NCBI GenBank assembly: GCA_030737835.1
Contig: JAUJYN010000038.1
Coordinates: forward strand, 434,001 to 498,000
Reading direction: 5' to 3'
DNA: 64,000 bases
DNA from: Acorus gramineus
Lineage: Eukaryota; Streptophyta; Magnoliopsida; Acorales; Acoraceae
Shown here: positions 1 to 12,469 of the stretch, piece after piece
Layout of the letters: the number at the start of each line of letters is the position of its first letter
How positions within the stretch are numbered: the stretch's first letter is position 1
Notes under the pieces: generated by a model
Told to the model about the DNA's origin: nothing
The model's database searches: none
Seen by the model: only the letters and a program-made list of their open reading frames with translations
Position numbers and translations under genes: made by a program

Positions 1-2
1 GC

Positions 3-311
3 ATAGAGATGGGCATACAATTGGGTGCCTCACGATTATGGATCGAGTCTGACTCCACCACTGCCTTGGTCTGGCTGAAAGGAAGAGGTTCAATTCCCTG
101 ATCAGCACTGAGGACGCACAGAAGAATCACACATGGTATAGCCCTGTTTCAAGCATGGAAGGCTTCACACATCCATCGGGAAGGTAATAGTGTAGCTGAT
201 CTTTTGGCCTCTCACAGAACCACAACTGGTGAAACTATCTACAGACAACATGATCTCTGGCCATCCATAGAAGACCTCTTAAAGAAAGATGAAAATGAAC
301 GGTATATCTGA
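3..311 (+). pseudogene. RNase H-like tail of a LINE/retroelement polyprotein
   Basis: One frame reads through an RNase H-type domain: a strand with the acidic motif IESDSTTALVWLKGRG near the window start, then the helix and final motif HIHREGNSVADLLASHRTT, ending at TGA 309-311. This arrangement is typical of the RNase H-like segment that ends plant LINE polyproteins. The frame is interrupted once, by TGA at 99-101 where the family usually has Trp in 'IPW', so the copy is dead by a single nonsense change. The 5' part lies outside the window. Confidence 0.7.
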
Positions 312-480
312 GGAAATCTTGATTCTCCTTAGTTTTGGACTTTCGGAGATCTAGCTCCGAAGTGTAACTGATCTTCTTCTTCTAAGTTGATCATATTTTT
401 TGTAATCTTCATGCACATCTTGTAAAATTTGTCTACTTACAGAAATACAAAGTCCCAAATTTACTGATAAAAAAAAAAAT
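312..480 (+). repeat. 3' tail of the LINE fragment with short poly(A)
   Basis: This non-coding stretch follows the RNase H stop and ends in an A-run at about 470-479. That fits the 3' end of a retrotransposed LINE copy. The target duplication cannot be checked because the 5' end is outside the window. Confidence 0.45.
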
Positions 481-1144
481 TACTTTAAAACATGCTTCGC
501 TACATGAAGTAAATATTATAAATAAAATTTCAAAAACGTGGAGACTTCAAGCAATTGAATGGAATAAAAAAAGGTTGGTTATACATAGTCACCTTTTTCC
601 CAGCTTATTGCATTCACCAATCCAAAACAATTGAAAAGAAAATCTTCATATGAACTTTTATTGGTTAAAATAGTTTGAGAAAGAAAAAAGAAAAAAAACT
701 GATGAGTTTGAAACTAATAAGTAACTGTAAAAATTTCTGTACCTATTCTTTAGGCTGCTGAGATGCCAGAGCAAACAAAGAAACAAAATTACAAATGATA
801 AGGGCATTAAGCAGTCCAATGCAGTGAATTCACTGAGTGCTTATGATACAAGGAAACATGAGGAATTCAAACTACAGTAAATATTGGATTATAAAAAGCT
901 GCAGCACAAAACATGATGTTAATTCTTCCAAAAATTTGTATAGTAAGTAATTTTACAGTAAGACTGTCGAATATCCTTCTATACAAAGTACTGTAATAAA
1001 TTTCAAATGAAAAAACACAACTCGCAATGAATTATCTCAATCATATTCCTATATAATTCAAACCAAAGCATGATGTATACTATATAGTAGCTGGAGGTCA
1101 CGATAAACATTATATATGGCCAGATGTTAAAGTTGGAACTCTCA
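481..1144. other. Intergenic and 3' flank of the CHUP1-like gene
   Basis: This is AT-rich sequence without a supported ORF. The part next to 1145 is expected to carry the 3' UTR of the minus-strand gene. No repeat boundary was recognised. Confidence 0.4.
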
Positions 1145-4100
1145 TTAGGAACTATATGATGCCGATCTCCGGTGGTGTAATTTGGACTTATCACGAGAGT
1201 TCTTCAAGACTCTTGCATACTTCATCAATTCTAGCTTCTCGGGTGTGTCAGGTTCACGATCAGAATGGTTATGGTGATGCGAATCAATGCTGTAACGTGC
1301 ATCAGCTTCTGCTGGTCTTGATTCTTCGAAGCTTAAATTCCTCAGCCTTTGGAAGTATGGAGAATCCTTTGAGAAACTTGGTGAACCGCCATTTTTTCCC
1401 TTCGGGCTGTTAACTTCATTTTCTGCCTCCATGAGAGCCATCAAAGAAACATGTGACTCACGGAATGATTGGGTCCCTGAAATCCGTAGATTGGAGGCCG
1501 GAGTGTTCTCTGCCGTGACACAAGAAGAAGAACTATCATATGGGTATGTCCCCATATCATCAAAATAACCCATTGAAACAGAATTCCTTCTCATGTTGCT
1601 TCTCGTCGGACTTCTCCTATCCATTGAGGCAATTCTGTGGCCACTGCTGTGGGAATCCTTTCCCAACACCAAATTTTTAAGCTTGCTGAGGAATTTCGAC
1701 TTGTTCGATCTGACATTTCTCGAAGTCGAGTTTATGTCGGTGGAAGAATTGTCAAACTCACCAGACTCCGTGAAAGTGGAAGTTCGGGAAGAAGAACAAT
1801 AATATTCTGAATCAAGATCCTCTGGTAGGAAGCCAACCTTGTCATCCACCCCCGAATTTGCATATTCAAGTATGAGTTGTTTGGCTTTCTCCTCAGACTT
1901 TGGACTCATTGCCATGCTTAGGTCTTTTGCCACTGTCTTTCCTGGAGGGGCCTGGTAGTTCCTAAGCTCATAGCGTAAGCATGCATTGATCCACTTGAGG
2001 TAGACCAGCTCTTCCACGTCTGTGCATTGCCCTGTTTGAAGTCGGTCAATTTCCTTTCTCAGGTCATCATTTGCTCGTTTCAATCGATCGGCTTCGTCCA
2101 GCACCTCTTGCTGAAACAGATTTGATATTGTGTTCAGTCGAGCAGAATAAATTCACAATGTCAATAATCTACTCAATGGTAAGTAAAGAAGATTTCAGAA
2201 TTTTGTTTTTGGGAAAGGACTAGTGTTGATGGATTAAAATTAAAAACTCCAGCATTTTTTTAAGGATCCATAATAAACAAGAGAGTTTTGAAGTCAAAAT
2301 AAAAGAAAAAATGGGGAATACTAATGCAGATGTTCATGTTCAAATCCCATAATTGGCCCGTGGAATAAGTGTGCAACTGCAGGAATAGGAGAAAAGCCGC
2401 ATCACAGTGCCTCCTACAGCAGTTTTGCATGGCACAAGTATACTTGAATAAATGGCTTTTACCTTATAGTCAGAAAGAAAATTCACATATGGTTAACGTC
2501 ACATGATAAAAATATGTTTGTAGATCATCATATTTTTGTCATCAATCATATCCTCTAACTAGCCTATTAAATGAACACACTATTCTCCAAAGAAGTGGAG
2601 AGAATAACAAACTCCTTCAATGAATTTGCAATAGAGTAAAATTGCAAATTGAAAAATGTTAGGGACAATTATTCTTGTAGCCCCTTTTGCAGCTGTCAAC
2701 ACATTTTGAATTTTTTTTGAAGGCATAAACATGTCTAATGTAAATGTATGCATTCACAAAAAAATGAAATATATATACTCGAATTAACTGAATGCATATA
2801 ATTTTATATATTCCTAACCTAGAATATACTAGGTTAGGGAAAAGTGAGCTGCAAAAGGACAGGAGTTACTGTGTATCCACGCCCTCAGAAGAATACTCAA
2901 GAGGTTTACGCATGATCAGAAAGGAATTAGAATATTAATAAAGCTTATGTTTTTCGACTTTAGATTGGTTGAATTCATAATAACAAAAAAAAGGAAAAAA
3001 AAGCAAGAAGAATCTTTTGCCTTACCCCTGGAACTTTCTCTTGAAGAGACGAAGCTAGCACTTGTGCAGACTCCAACTTCCTCTCTAACTCCATTTTCTC
3101 ATTCACCAACTGCAAATTCACCCTTTTCAGCTCCTCCGCATCCTCTTCCAACTCCTTCCACCTCACCTCCTGATAATGACAATCATGTTCATCATTAATA
3201 TTCTGATCTTGCAACATCAACGCCCTCTCCTGAAGTTCCTCAATTTGTTGCCTGGCCCTGTCATCTTTGGACCACAACTTCCTCTTCAGTTGCTTAATCT
3301 TGGCCCTCGCAGACGCGAGCTCGGACACGACCCTCGGGTAGTCCAAAGCCTGTGACTCGAGCCGGTGCTTGTCTGCCTGCAGCGACTCAACCTTGAGCGC
3401 AAACAGCTTGGCCTCCATTGTGCTTATCTTCAACCGGTTCTCGAGCTCTTTGAAAACAGACTCCTGCTCCTTGAGCCCGTAATACTCTAACAGCTGCATC
3501 TCCAAGTCCCTCTCTCTCTCCTCGAGTGCCTTCACAACATTCCTCAAATTCATCATCTCTTGCTCCATCGATGCCATCTTCGCTTCTTTCGCCTCACTGG
3601 GCCCTCTCCCAAACTCATTCCGCACAAGCTCATTGAATTCGGGTAGGAGAAATCCCACTTCATCAGCAACATCATTGTTTTTACTTCTACCATCATTGGT
3701 ATTACTTTCAATATCATCATCAGCGATCTTTGGAATCATTTTTGATACCTGCACAATAGTCAAAACCAAAATCCAATCAAGAACCCCATCTAGTACTCTT
3801 AAAAATACATAATTCAATCATTGCCTGATAAAAAAAAAACACATAACTACGCATCCACTCTTATTGATCAACACCCACAATGGCAGAGCCGATACTGATA
3901 GCATCAACACATCAATAGGATTACATTTTGTCCATACCAAAGCACACTCAAGAACCAATCTAGTACTCCTCAAAATAACTCCTTACGTTTTCAGGCGGAG
4001 TCGATACAGAAGCATCGATCGTGGGCGACGCAGACCGGATCACACGAAGCTCTTCCCTCAGACCCTCACCATGATTCCTATTGCCTAAACTCAACAACCC

Positions 4101-4374
4101 AATCATACAAAACAATCAATAGATATAAAAAAAGCAAAATCAAGAAGAGAAAGTAAAAACAAAAGTGGGGGAAACAAATACCTGGAGCAGGAAGGCGAGG
4201 TAGGGGAGATGATTTCTTGGACCTTATTTGAGAATAGATAAAGCCAGCAAAAGAGAGGGCCAAAGCCATCCCAAACTTCAAAAGGAGAGGCTTCATCTCC
4301 CTCTTTCCCCCACCACCTGATCCCCCCTCACCCATCCCCAACTCCCACTCCTCTTTTTTGATTTGTGCCTTCAA
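1145..4374 (-). CDS. CHUP1-like actin-binding family protein (AR791 type)
   Basis: Four exons join in frame: 4374-4182, 4084-3987, 3748-3026 and 2110-1145, with GT/AG borders, giving 659 aa. The N-terminus has a hydrophobic stretch (KPLLLKFGMALALSFAGFIYS) like the membrane anchor of CHUP1 relatives. Exon 3 is almost all charged coiled coil and holds the family motif LLEYYGLKEQES. Exon 4 opens with the diagnostic block VEELVYLKWINACLRYELRN followed by SPKSEEKAKQLILEYA, then a Ser-rich basic tail. CHUP1 ties chloroplasts to actin at the outer envelope. This protein lacks CHUP1's proline-rich and C-terminal helical parts, so it resembles the shorter Arabidopsis AR791 (At1g52080) group, whose role is less defined. 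The start is uncertain: in-frame ATGs lie at 4374, 4335 and 4296, and the last sits directly before the hydrophobic segment. Confidence 0.88.
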
Positions 4375-5640
4375 TTTTTTTATTTATTTTTTACAGAACA
4401 AACAATGTTTAATATCTTAATCTATCAGTCTATTCAAAACCCAATTTTAAAAAAGACAAACCAACATGCATTTTTTTAATAAACAAAAACACATGAGATG
4501 ACAACATGGATTTTACCGAAAACAGGATTGTGTTTCAAACCAACTTCTTCTCTTCCTCCTTCTGTGGGTGATATCTCAAAAATAAAAATAAAAGGCTTTA
4601 AATGAGTATGTTCTGTTATTTATTAAATGCAATAACACAAAACATCATCACCCACAGACATGGCAATGTTTTCATTGGGTCATTAAATTTTGATGTTTTA
4701 AGTTTGTGGTTGGATTTTCATTTGCGTGGAGAATGATTTGTGGATTGGAACAAGAAAAGCAGAGATTCTATTCAGAGAGAGAGAGGCGTGAGAAGTTAAT
4801 GACGGAGACTTTAAATGTAAGGAAGGCCGCCTTGCTCGGACTCTCTTCTTTCTTTTCCCCCCCACTGGGTGCCGATGTGATGATACTGGATTATGTTCCT
4901 CTCCCTTTGCTCCTCCTATTGTTGGGAGGCATACTACCTAAATACCAAGACCCGAATTTGTGCTGCGACATGAACTATTTATAAGATAGATATTTATGTT
5001 AATGAAATAAATAATTTTTTTGTTCAATTATGTTTTATATTATTATTACTGAAAAACAAAATAATAAAATTTTTGTTGCTTGGTTAATAAATTATAGATA
5101 AAATATAAATAAGATGTATATAAAAAATTATAAAAATAAAACAAATAATTATTTTATCCACAATTTATCTATGGTCAACTATAAAACAAATATACATGTT
5201 TATTGATACTCCAGGTAGTATTGATATTTCAAATGTCTCAAGTTCACATGAAAGAAGCATGCATCATTGTAGGCATCGTGAACGGGCCGGACCGGGCCAG
5301 GACTAAAATAAGGAAAAAGATACACGTAGCCTCATTGCAGCCTCAATTGCAGTTTATCATGTTTTTTTTTTTTTATAAAATTATGCATTCACCCTTTGAA
5401 GTGCATGCTATTATACGAAATGAAGTATATGCTGAGTTACATTAATGTATTTTTTTCATGGTGAAAAAATGAAAAAAACGGACTGCAGTATATATTATGA
5501 TAGTGCAGTATACAATATGATAGTGAAGTATATACCATGTTATTATAGCATACAAACTATAAAATTGACTGTAAAAATAGACTGCGTGTATCAACACTCC
5601 TAAAATAATAGACGCAGACCCTACCCACAAGCTTAGGCTT
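4375..5640. other. Upstream region of the CHUP1-like gene, no gene seen
   Basis: This holds the 5' flank and presumed promoter of the minus-strand gene, then AT-rich intergenic DNA. Around 5060-5180 there is a motif (attatagataaaatataaat and similar) that recurs near 27460 and 28600, suggesting a shared degenerate MITE family. Small ORFs here have no recognisable domain. Confidence 0.35.
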
Positions 5641-5693
5641 CACCTTGTGGGCCCAAAAAATAAAAATTCAAGGGAGGGGGATTCCCCTCCAAT

Positions 5694-5711
5694 GGGGGGG
5701 GGGGGGGGGGG
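5694..5711 (+). repeat. Poly-G tract (18 G)
   Basis: An uninterrupted run of 18 G lies in otherwise AT-rich sequence. It is a simple repeat, and its exact length may be affected by assembly or polymerase slippage. Confidence 0.85.
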
Positions 5712-6179
5712 CACCCACTTTATTTTGAAATGGGAGCAAGTGCCCCCTTTGTGAATGGGCCTCTCATAGGCCTCCAGGTTGGGACTTGGGACTGAGCTTT
5801 TAGGCCTCAAGCCAAATGATTACTCTTACATCATTGTGAGGTTGATATTTGATACAGTCCAATACATAAATCACATTATGTATTAAGGGGATGAAGATAT
5901 TTTTTCGCTTCTTATTTGATATTTCGTTGTATTTGAGTTTTGGTAAGAGCAAATATTTTTTCTTGATCAACACAATTATAGATACCTTTAATTTGTATTC
6001 ATCATCTATCCAGTCGATCTTGTCAAAAGGTGGATGCATACCTGTTTATAATATGAGGTTCTTCAACATTATTGTAGGCATAACATTTTCATTGTTGTCG
6101 CTGTCAATGATAAAATCACATTTATTTTTATTTAACAATGCATTTTACCTCAAACACGGTATACACTTGCAAGGATTCT

Positions 6180-6860
6180 TCCTTCTTTGGGGTCCCACCA
6201 AAGAATGTGGGAGAAACTCTCCTTCAATCACATCCTCTTTCTTGCTCTTGTCATCATTAGCTTTAGGTCAAATCAGGTCATGACCAACACATCTATAATA
6301 CTCCTTCAATATTGGTTCTAACTCATCCTGAATTATATCCATAGTCTTCTTCAATCCATTAACCACTTCCTAACCTTACACAACATGTGATAGATTATCT
6401 ATGGCATGCCTCTCCTTGTTCAAATTTGATTAAGAGGGATCAAAAGAACTATTAAGAGGAATCAAAAGAACTTTTGAGTATCACCCCTTTGATTTTTATA
6501 GTTGTGATTCCACCATTACGACAACATTGATGACTTGTAGTCCTGGTGTCGCTAAAAGGAGATATGTCCGAGGTCGTTGGATAGCGTTATAAGTAACAAA
6601 TTGGCCTTAGACAAAACCCTCGATGCATATCTTGTCACCCCTAGGTCGTTGATTGTCAGTGAGGAGATTCACACTAGCCAGCATTTCACGAAAAAAATTT
6701 GTCCAATTGTTGTTGTTCTTCCTACAACTCCCTACATCCCTTGATCACCATCCATGTGAAGAGTGTTCTTCGCATGGTTTTGTGCCATCGAACCGGATGA
6801 ATACTCACTCTGATACCACCTAACACAACAAAAGAAAGATACAAGGATTTGATCTACTTC
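6180..6860 (-). pseudogene. Degenerate Gypsy-type retrotransposon start (PBS and gag remnant)
   Basis: On the minus strand, TGGTATCAGAGT (6818-6807) matches the usual primer binding site for initiator tRNA-Met. About 25 nt downstream an ATG opens a gag-like frame, later continuing in another frame as EEQQQLDKFFREMLASVN. Further remnants near 6360-6190 read like the CCHC-preceding part of gag (ELEPILKEYYRCVGHDL), with frameshifts and stops. No intact ORF remains and no clear LTR pair was found. Confidence 0.5.
6807..6818 (-). other. tRNA-iMet-type primer binding site
   Basis: The 12-mer TGGTATCAGAGT differs from the canonical plant initiator-Met PBS TGGTATCAGAGC only at the last base. It sits just before a gag-like ATG. 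Confidence 0.5.
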
Positions 6861-7786
6861 AAAAATCCCATACACCACTCAATGAGAACAAATACCAAAA
6901 CATACTTGATTTTATTAGAAAACATTGAATATGTCATTATGCTACATGCCTTTTTATGTAACAAACTCAATTAGGAACCCACTTAAGCCAAATACAAAAA
7001 TGACAAAAAATAGCAAAAATTAAAAGACTTTAATGCCACTTGTTATTATCCTAGAAGACATCCAGAATTTAAAATTAATTCTAAGTGTGAACAAAAGGAA
7101 ACTATAATGCGAATATTTACCAAAAATAGTGAAGTTTCTTATTTAGATGTCGTATTCAAGGAGTATGGTCAAAATAGGCCAGTTGTATAATAATTGATCC
7201 AAAATATCTTCAAGAAATACTTCAACAAGTAAAATTTTGTGTGGTTTTAAGATTGCTTCAATTTATTTGCTTTTTACTTCTTCTGCACATCCAATCACTC
7301 CAAAATTGCATCAATCATCCATCCTGCATCAATCAAGATGATGCAGGAAGCTAATAAACAAGTGTTCAGAGGGGATTTAAGGACTTCCGATCATAAATTT
7401 ATTCATTATTCACCTTGGATTAATTCTCTAGACCAGGTCCAGTGATTCCTTTTCTTCACAGGTTTTCCACAAAAAACCATTGCCCTAATTGATTGCTTTA
7501 CAATACATGTAGGTTACATGTTAGATCATTAAATAAATTATTCATCTTCTTATTTAATCAATTTAAATAAAAACTACAAAAAATATCTAAATAACTCAAA
7601 TAATTTATTAATAAACCTCTTCATACAATAATAAACCATTCTTGGGATGTTTTTGATGATCAATTTACATCTTATTTCGAATTAAACAAATTAATACGGA
7701 CATTTTTTTTTTATTCATGACTGCTAATGGAGTTCTAAAAAGATGTACACTTTTTGCTTGTATACCTTTCCAAATTATACTTTGTT
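6861..7786. other. Non-coding AT-rich DNA, possible LTR debris
   Basis: No gene was seen. The part up to about 7050 lies where the 5' LTR of the minus-strand Gypsy remnant would be, but no TG...CA boundary could be fixed. Confidence 0.3.
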
Positions 7787-9225
7787 GCTAAATCTATATA
7801 ACTCTCTCGAAAGTTAGTTAAATTGATTTTATTCCCTGTAAAATTAGAAAATCACCATAAGTCCCTATGTTATTAGAAAAATATCATTTCAGTCTCTATC
7901 GTCATTCCAACTAACCAAGTATATGATTAACCATAACTACATATTATAAGTTATCAAAATGCCTTCACCCTTTATTTTTGAAAAATCAATTTAGTTCCCT
8001 AGAAACTTATGAAAATTGAAAAAAAGTCTCTATAAAATCGGTAAATCCCCTTAGGTTCCTATTTTATTACCAATATTTATTTTAATCTCTATCGTAACAG
8101 AAACTAACCAGAACTGTGGTTCACTTTAACCATACACATAAATTACTGTAATACCCTTTTAAAATTTGCTCGATAAATTATTGTAATACACTAACCGGAT
8201 TTGTAGTTGACTTTAAGTGGATTTATTGATTTTATAAGGACCTATTTCGATTTTCTTAATTTTTCAGAGAGTTATATCGACTTTTCCCCTTTATTTTTAG
8301 AGGTTTAAGACATCTGAGTCCCCATAAACATCTATAAACTAATGTAAGTCCTTGTAAACTTAGGACTGGATAATTACATCCCTATAAACACTGAAAATGT
8401 GTAATACATCCCTACTGTTAAATCATTATTAACCTATCATGGTTAAAATTAACCATAAGTGTGATTTTATTATTATACTTTCCACAATGCACAATGTAGA
8501 ACATGGTGATTAATATGAGTTTTTTAACTTGTGTAATCACTTCATCAAAATATAAAATAAAAAACCTAAGTAATATTGATAATATACTAAATACAATACA
8601 TAAATAAAATCATCTTCACAATTACAATTAATGTTTGATTTAGAAGGGAAAAAAAACAATAGAGTAGTACACAACAATAATGTCAAAGTCTGCAAAAGAA
8701 AAAGAAAGTGAAAATGAGTATGATTAGGGCAAAATGGTCATTTTGAATGATATATTTGTTTTTTCTATTTTTTCAATGATTTATATGAGTATTTAATTTC
8801 ACGCAGATTGAATATTATAAGAATACACCGTTAAATTGAATAAAAAATTAATCCATGAACTAAATTGACTAATCATAACAGTTTAAAAGACTTGTATATC
8901 CGATTTCAAGTTTACAAAAACTTATATGGGTTAATGTTCACAGAAACTCAAATGTCTTTAACCTTTTTTTTTTTATACCATTGGTGAATATAGGATAGCA
9001 AGAGAATTTTCAAGAAAAGACAAGAACATTTTTGTCTTCAAAAGGACTAAATCGGATTTTTCATATTTTGTAAGGACTTATTTGAATATATTTATTGTAG
9101 AAAATTAATTTAAAAACTAAATCGATTAATCATACATACTTTTTGGAGACCTGTGGCGATTTCTAATTTTAGTGAGACAAACCAATTTAGCGAACTTTCC
9201 AGAGAGTTACATAGATTTTTCCCTT
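7787..9225. mobile_element. Cluster of nested terminal-inverted-repeat elements
   Basis: The left arm near 7790 (AATCTATATAACTCTCTCGA) matches, in reverse complement, both about 8255-8290 and about 9180-9225. A second arm pair lies inside: about 8303-8385 (GTTTAAGACATCTGAGTCCC) against about 8885-8970. Spacing and nesting suggest two related non-autonomous TIR elements, one inserted in or beside the other. No transposase frame is present. Target duplications were not resolved. A related arm recurs at about 38740. Confidence 0.5.
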
Positions 9226-9252
9226 TTTTGTTTTGCAAAAATATGTAGTACA

Positions 9253-9542
9253 TGTTGTGAATACGGTGGATAACTACCGCCCATAACTCCCACCACTTTC
9301 TCTATAACCCCCTCTCTTCACTTCCATAACCCCACTCTTAATCACCCTACTAATTACCCTCTCACCTCTTACGACTTGTAATTCTCAACATTTGGGATTC
9401 CTCTAGTACCCTATAAATAGAGAGGTTCATCATGTATTTTATAACGAATAAACAGTGAATAAGAATCCCTTCCTATTTCTCTTCTTTTTATACGCTTTGA
9501 TTGTGTATTCTTATATTCATGTATTCCATATAGTTTATAACA
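9253..9542 (+). repeat. 5' LTR of the Copia element
   Basis: It starts TGTTGTGAATACG and ends TTTATAACA, with a TATA box (CTATAAATAG) near 9410. It is clearly homologous to 16920-17220. Confidence 0.9.
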
Positions 9543-10344
9543 CGTTATCAGCACGACGATGCTCTCGTGTAATTTGTTAAAGATGTTTGTATTTTGGTGA
9601 GTTCATGATGTTCAAATCATCATGATTTTTATTTGATATTTTGTATAAAATATTATAGACAAGCTCTAACATATCCATCGAAGAGGTTGGTAAGTTTGAT
9701 AGTAGGATATGTTTTAGGGCAGCGATACTCCCACTACCTTTTTTTCTTAGGGCACCACCTTTTGTAGTCCACCACCTTCAATTTTTTTACTTACCAAATG
9801 CACCACCATATATAAACACCCTATGAGAAACACCCTTCTCACCACCCACCATATTTCATCCCATCGACCTCTCTCTTCCCTTTCTTTTCTCTTTTTTTTT
9901 CCGAACTAGCCTCTCGAACACCACTTTGGCACATCCCATACGTTGCACTCATGAGGACGCCGACGATTGGCTGTCGTGAAGACGCTCCACATCTCTCCAG
10001 TCCGCTTTTAACGTTGTCAACTCTCTTTGATAGGATTCTGGGTCGGTCGATCAATGTAATCTATCTAAACCAATCTGTCTTTCTTGTTTTTGTATTGCTG
10101 GGTATCTGTTATCTGGATCTGGTTATTTTGTTTAAGATGATTTCATTTTTTTTATTGTGACCTATATGAGATTTTGTTAGAGTTGTGTATTTTTTAGGGT
10201 TCTTTTGAATTATGGGAATGATTTGCATTAACTTGTGAGTTAAGGCTTAAGATGAGTTTGGATGGTTTTTTTTACATATGTGTTTGTTTTCAAATTTATT
10301 GTTGATAGGAAAACTGATGTAGCTTGCATTTTTGTGTTATAAAT

Positions 10345-10815
10345 CTTAGAACCTACTAGTTTCGTTTTGGTCCCATCGCCAAGGACATTGTCTAAGAAAT
10401 ATAATTATGTAGACACCCCATGTGTCTAATCCATTCCAGAACCTACGAGGTTTTTTTTTTTTGTTCCCATCGACAGGTACTTTGTCGATGAAATATAACA
10501 ACATAGACAATCCATGTGTCTAATCTATTCCAGAACCTACGAGTTATTTTTTATGTTCCCGTCGACAGTTACATTGTCTATGAAATATAACTACATAGAC
10601 ATGGAATGTGTCTAACCCATTCCAAAAACTATGAGTTTTTTTTTCTGTTCTCATCGACATGTGCATTGTCTAGAAAATATAATTACATAGACAACTTATG
10701 TGTCTAACCCATTCTCAAACCTACGGGGTTTTTTTATGTTCCCATCGACAGGTACATTGTCTAGAAAATATAATTACATAGACAATCCATGTGTCTAACC
10801 CATTTCAAAGCCAAC
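10345..10815 (+). repeat. Tandem ~92-bp repeats, block 1 (about 5 copies)
   Basis: The landmark TGTGTCTAAT/C recurs at 10421, 10515, 10607, 10699 and 10790, spacing 91-94. Each unit contains a T-run, CCCATCGACAGG, and an internal inverted pair TAGACA...TGTCTA. Confidence 0.9.
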
Positions 10816-11672
10816 GGTTTTTTTTTTTTTCATAAAGGTCATATGCATTTTAGATTCATATACACCAACCTCACCACCCTTCACATATCATAACATAATT
10901 CTCTCTCTTCTCTCTGCTATTTCTCTCATTCAGTACCCCTCCCATTTATTCCAGCTGTGAGGACGCCGATGACAAGCCATCGTGGAGTCTTTCCCCCCAC
11001 CCCCGTAAGGTCCTCCCCGTGCCACTCTTGAGGCCATAAACTCATCTCTCTTGAAATAAATTAATATATCTATTTTTTAAAAATATCTTTTTAATCAATT
11101 GTTAATTGTGATCTAATGAGTATTATTGTTCTTCTTGTAGATAAGTTAGGGTTTTGATAGGGAAAGTTAGGGCTTTGAAAGAGAGCTTGGGTTTTTTGAT
11201 ATATAAAGTTATGTTTATTTTTATTTTATTTTTTGTTTATTTCATAACGAAGTGTGTTGGTTGAATTTCAATACATTAGTCAAAGCTAGGGATGGTATGC
11301 ATTTTGGTTTAATTTTCATTAATTTGTATGTTGGTGGCGTTGGTTGAGAAAAAAATTCCCCTTAGAGAATATTATTGTTGGCATGTTGAACATATTCATG
11401 AGATGAATTAGTATACTGACATTGATATAAAATTGTAAAATGGTTCAATACATATTGTTGAGAACTATATTTAAACAATAATGTAATACTAATTTATTCA
11501 TGCTCCAATCAATCTAGTAAAGATAATTTAGAGAAAGTTAGGGTATCTTTTTAGAAAAATGAATTGTGTTGGATGAATTTGAATGATTTAGGATTGAAAG
11601 ATAGCGTTGTGAATGCATTTTAGTAACTCATTGAATTAAATACTATGTATTAGTCAAATTTTCAGTGTTTGT

Positions 11673-11906
11673 ATGTTGGTGGCATTGATGAATCTCTTTT
11701 TTTTTTCTCTTAGAGAAGAGTATTATTGGCATGACGAGCCAGTACCTACACCTTGGGAGGTGGTTTCGGGGTACATGGCATGGTTTCAGATGATGAACCA
11801 CAATTCGAGACAGGAGACAACTATTAAGGCTACGCAGAGAGTAGTTGGATACATGATACATTATTTGCAAGATGGAACACCACTTCATGACTCAAAACCT
11901 GTGTGA
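11673..11906 (+). CDS. Short hypothetical ORF inside the MULE (77 aa)
   Basis: This is a 77-aa frame with a soluble-looking C-terminal half (EEYYWHDEPVPTPWEVVSGY followed by MAWFQMMNHN). No domain is certain. The composition, with an aromatic 'YMxWF' segment, is reminiscent of tails of plant mobile domain proteins that travel in MULEs, but the match is weak and may be coincidence. It could be a last exon of a captured or decayed gene. No start context decides the ATG. Confidence 0.25.
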   Translation: MLVALMNLFFFSLREEYYWHDEPVPTPWEVVSGYMAWFQMMNHNSRQETTIKATQRVVGYMIHYLQDGTPLHDSKPV

Positions 11907-12469
11907 TGTATGTCAAAGCAAATGCACAATCGACATTGATGAATTAGTTGATTCATGTTAGAATAAATTTTTCAATTTTTTTGTGTTATAGATTTCAGTG
12001 CCCACAAACAATTAGTGTTGAATAATTTTTTATGTGTTTTGTGGTTTTAATTTGTATTATGTGTATTGAAACAGAAGTTTAAATGAAACTATTTAGGTTT
12101 CAACACATGATTGTATTATGATTTGGTTGTGTTTGTAGAACCTCATAATACTTTAGGGGTGAATATGTTAATTAATGTCAATGTGTTTTGGGGAATGTGA
12201 ATGTCTATTGAATATGAATGTTGAATGTGTTTGTAAATGTTTTATTGGATAAGTAATTCGTGTTAAATTTGTGAATTTTTTCCTTATGTTTCATGAGGAA
12301 ACTTGATTTACGCAAGAATAGAAAAACAAACTGTCTAACAATACACATATACTCGACACACGATGTATCTAACCTTTAAAAAAAATATTAAAACTTTCAT
12401 ACATTTATGTGTTCGACAGTAATAGTCTCCAATTACTACAACCATTGACATTGGTGTAGTAAAACACAC

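Noticed and set aside
4706-4984. 92-aa plus-strand ORF upstream of the CHUP1-like gene
   Set aside because: No recognisable motif. It lies in the promoter flank and has GA-rich low-complexity text.
10345-10815. Regular 92-bp repeats considered as a CRISPR-like array
   Set aside because: This is a plant nuclear genome. Units are contiguous and fully homologous with no unique spacers, and no cas genes are present.
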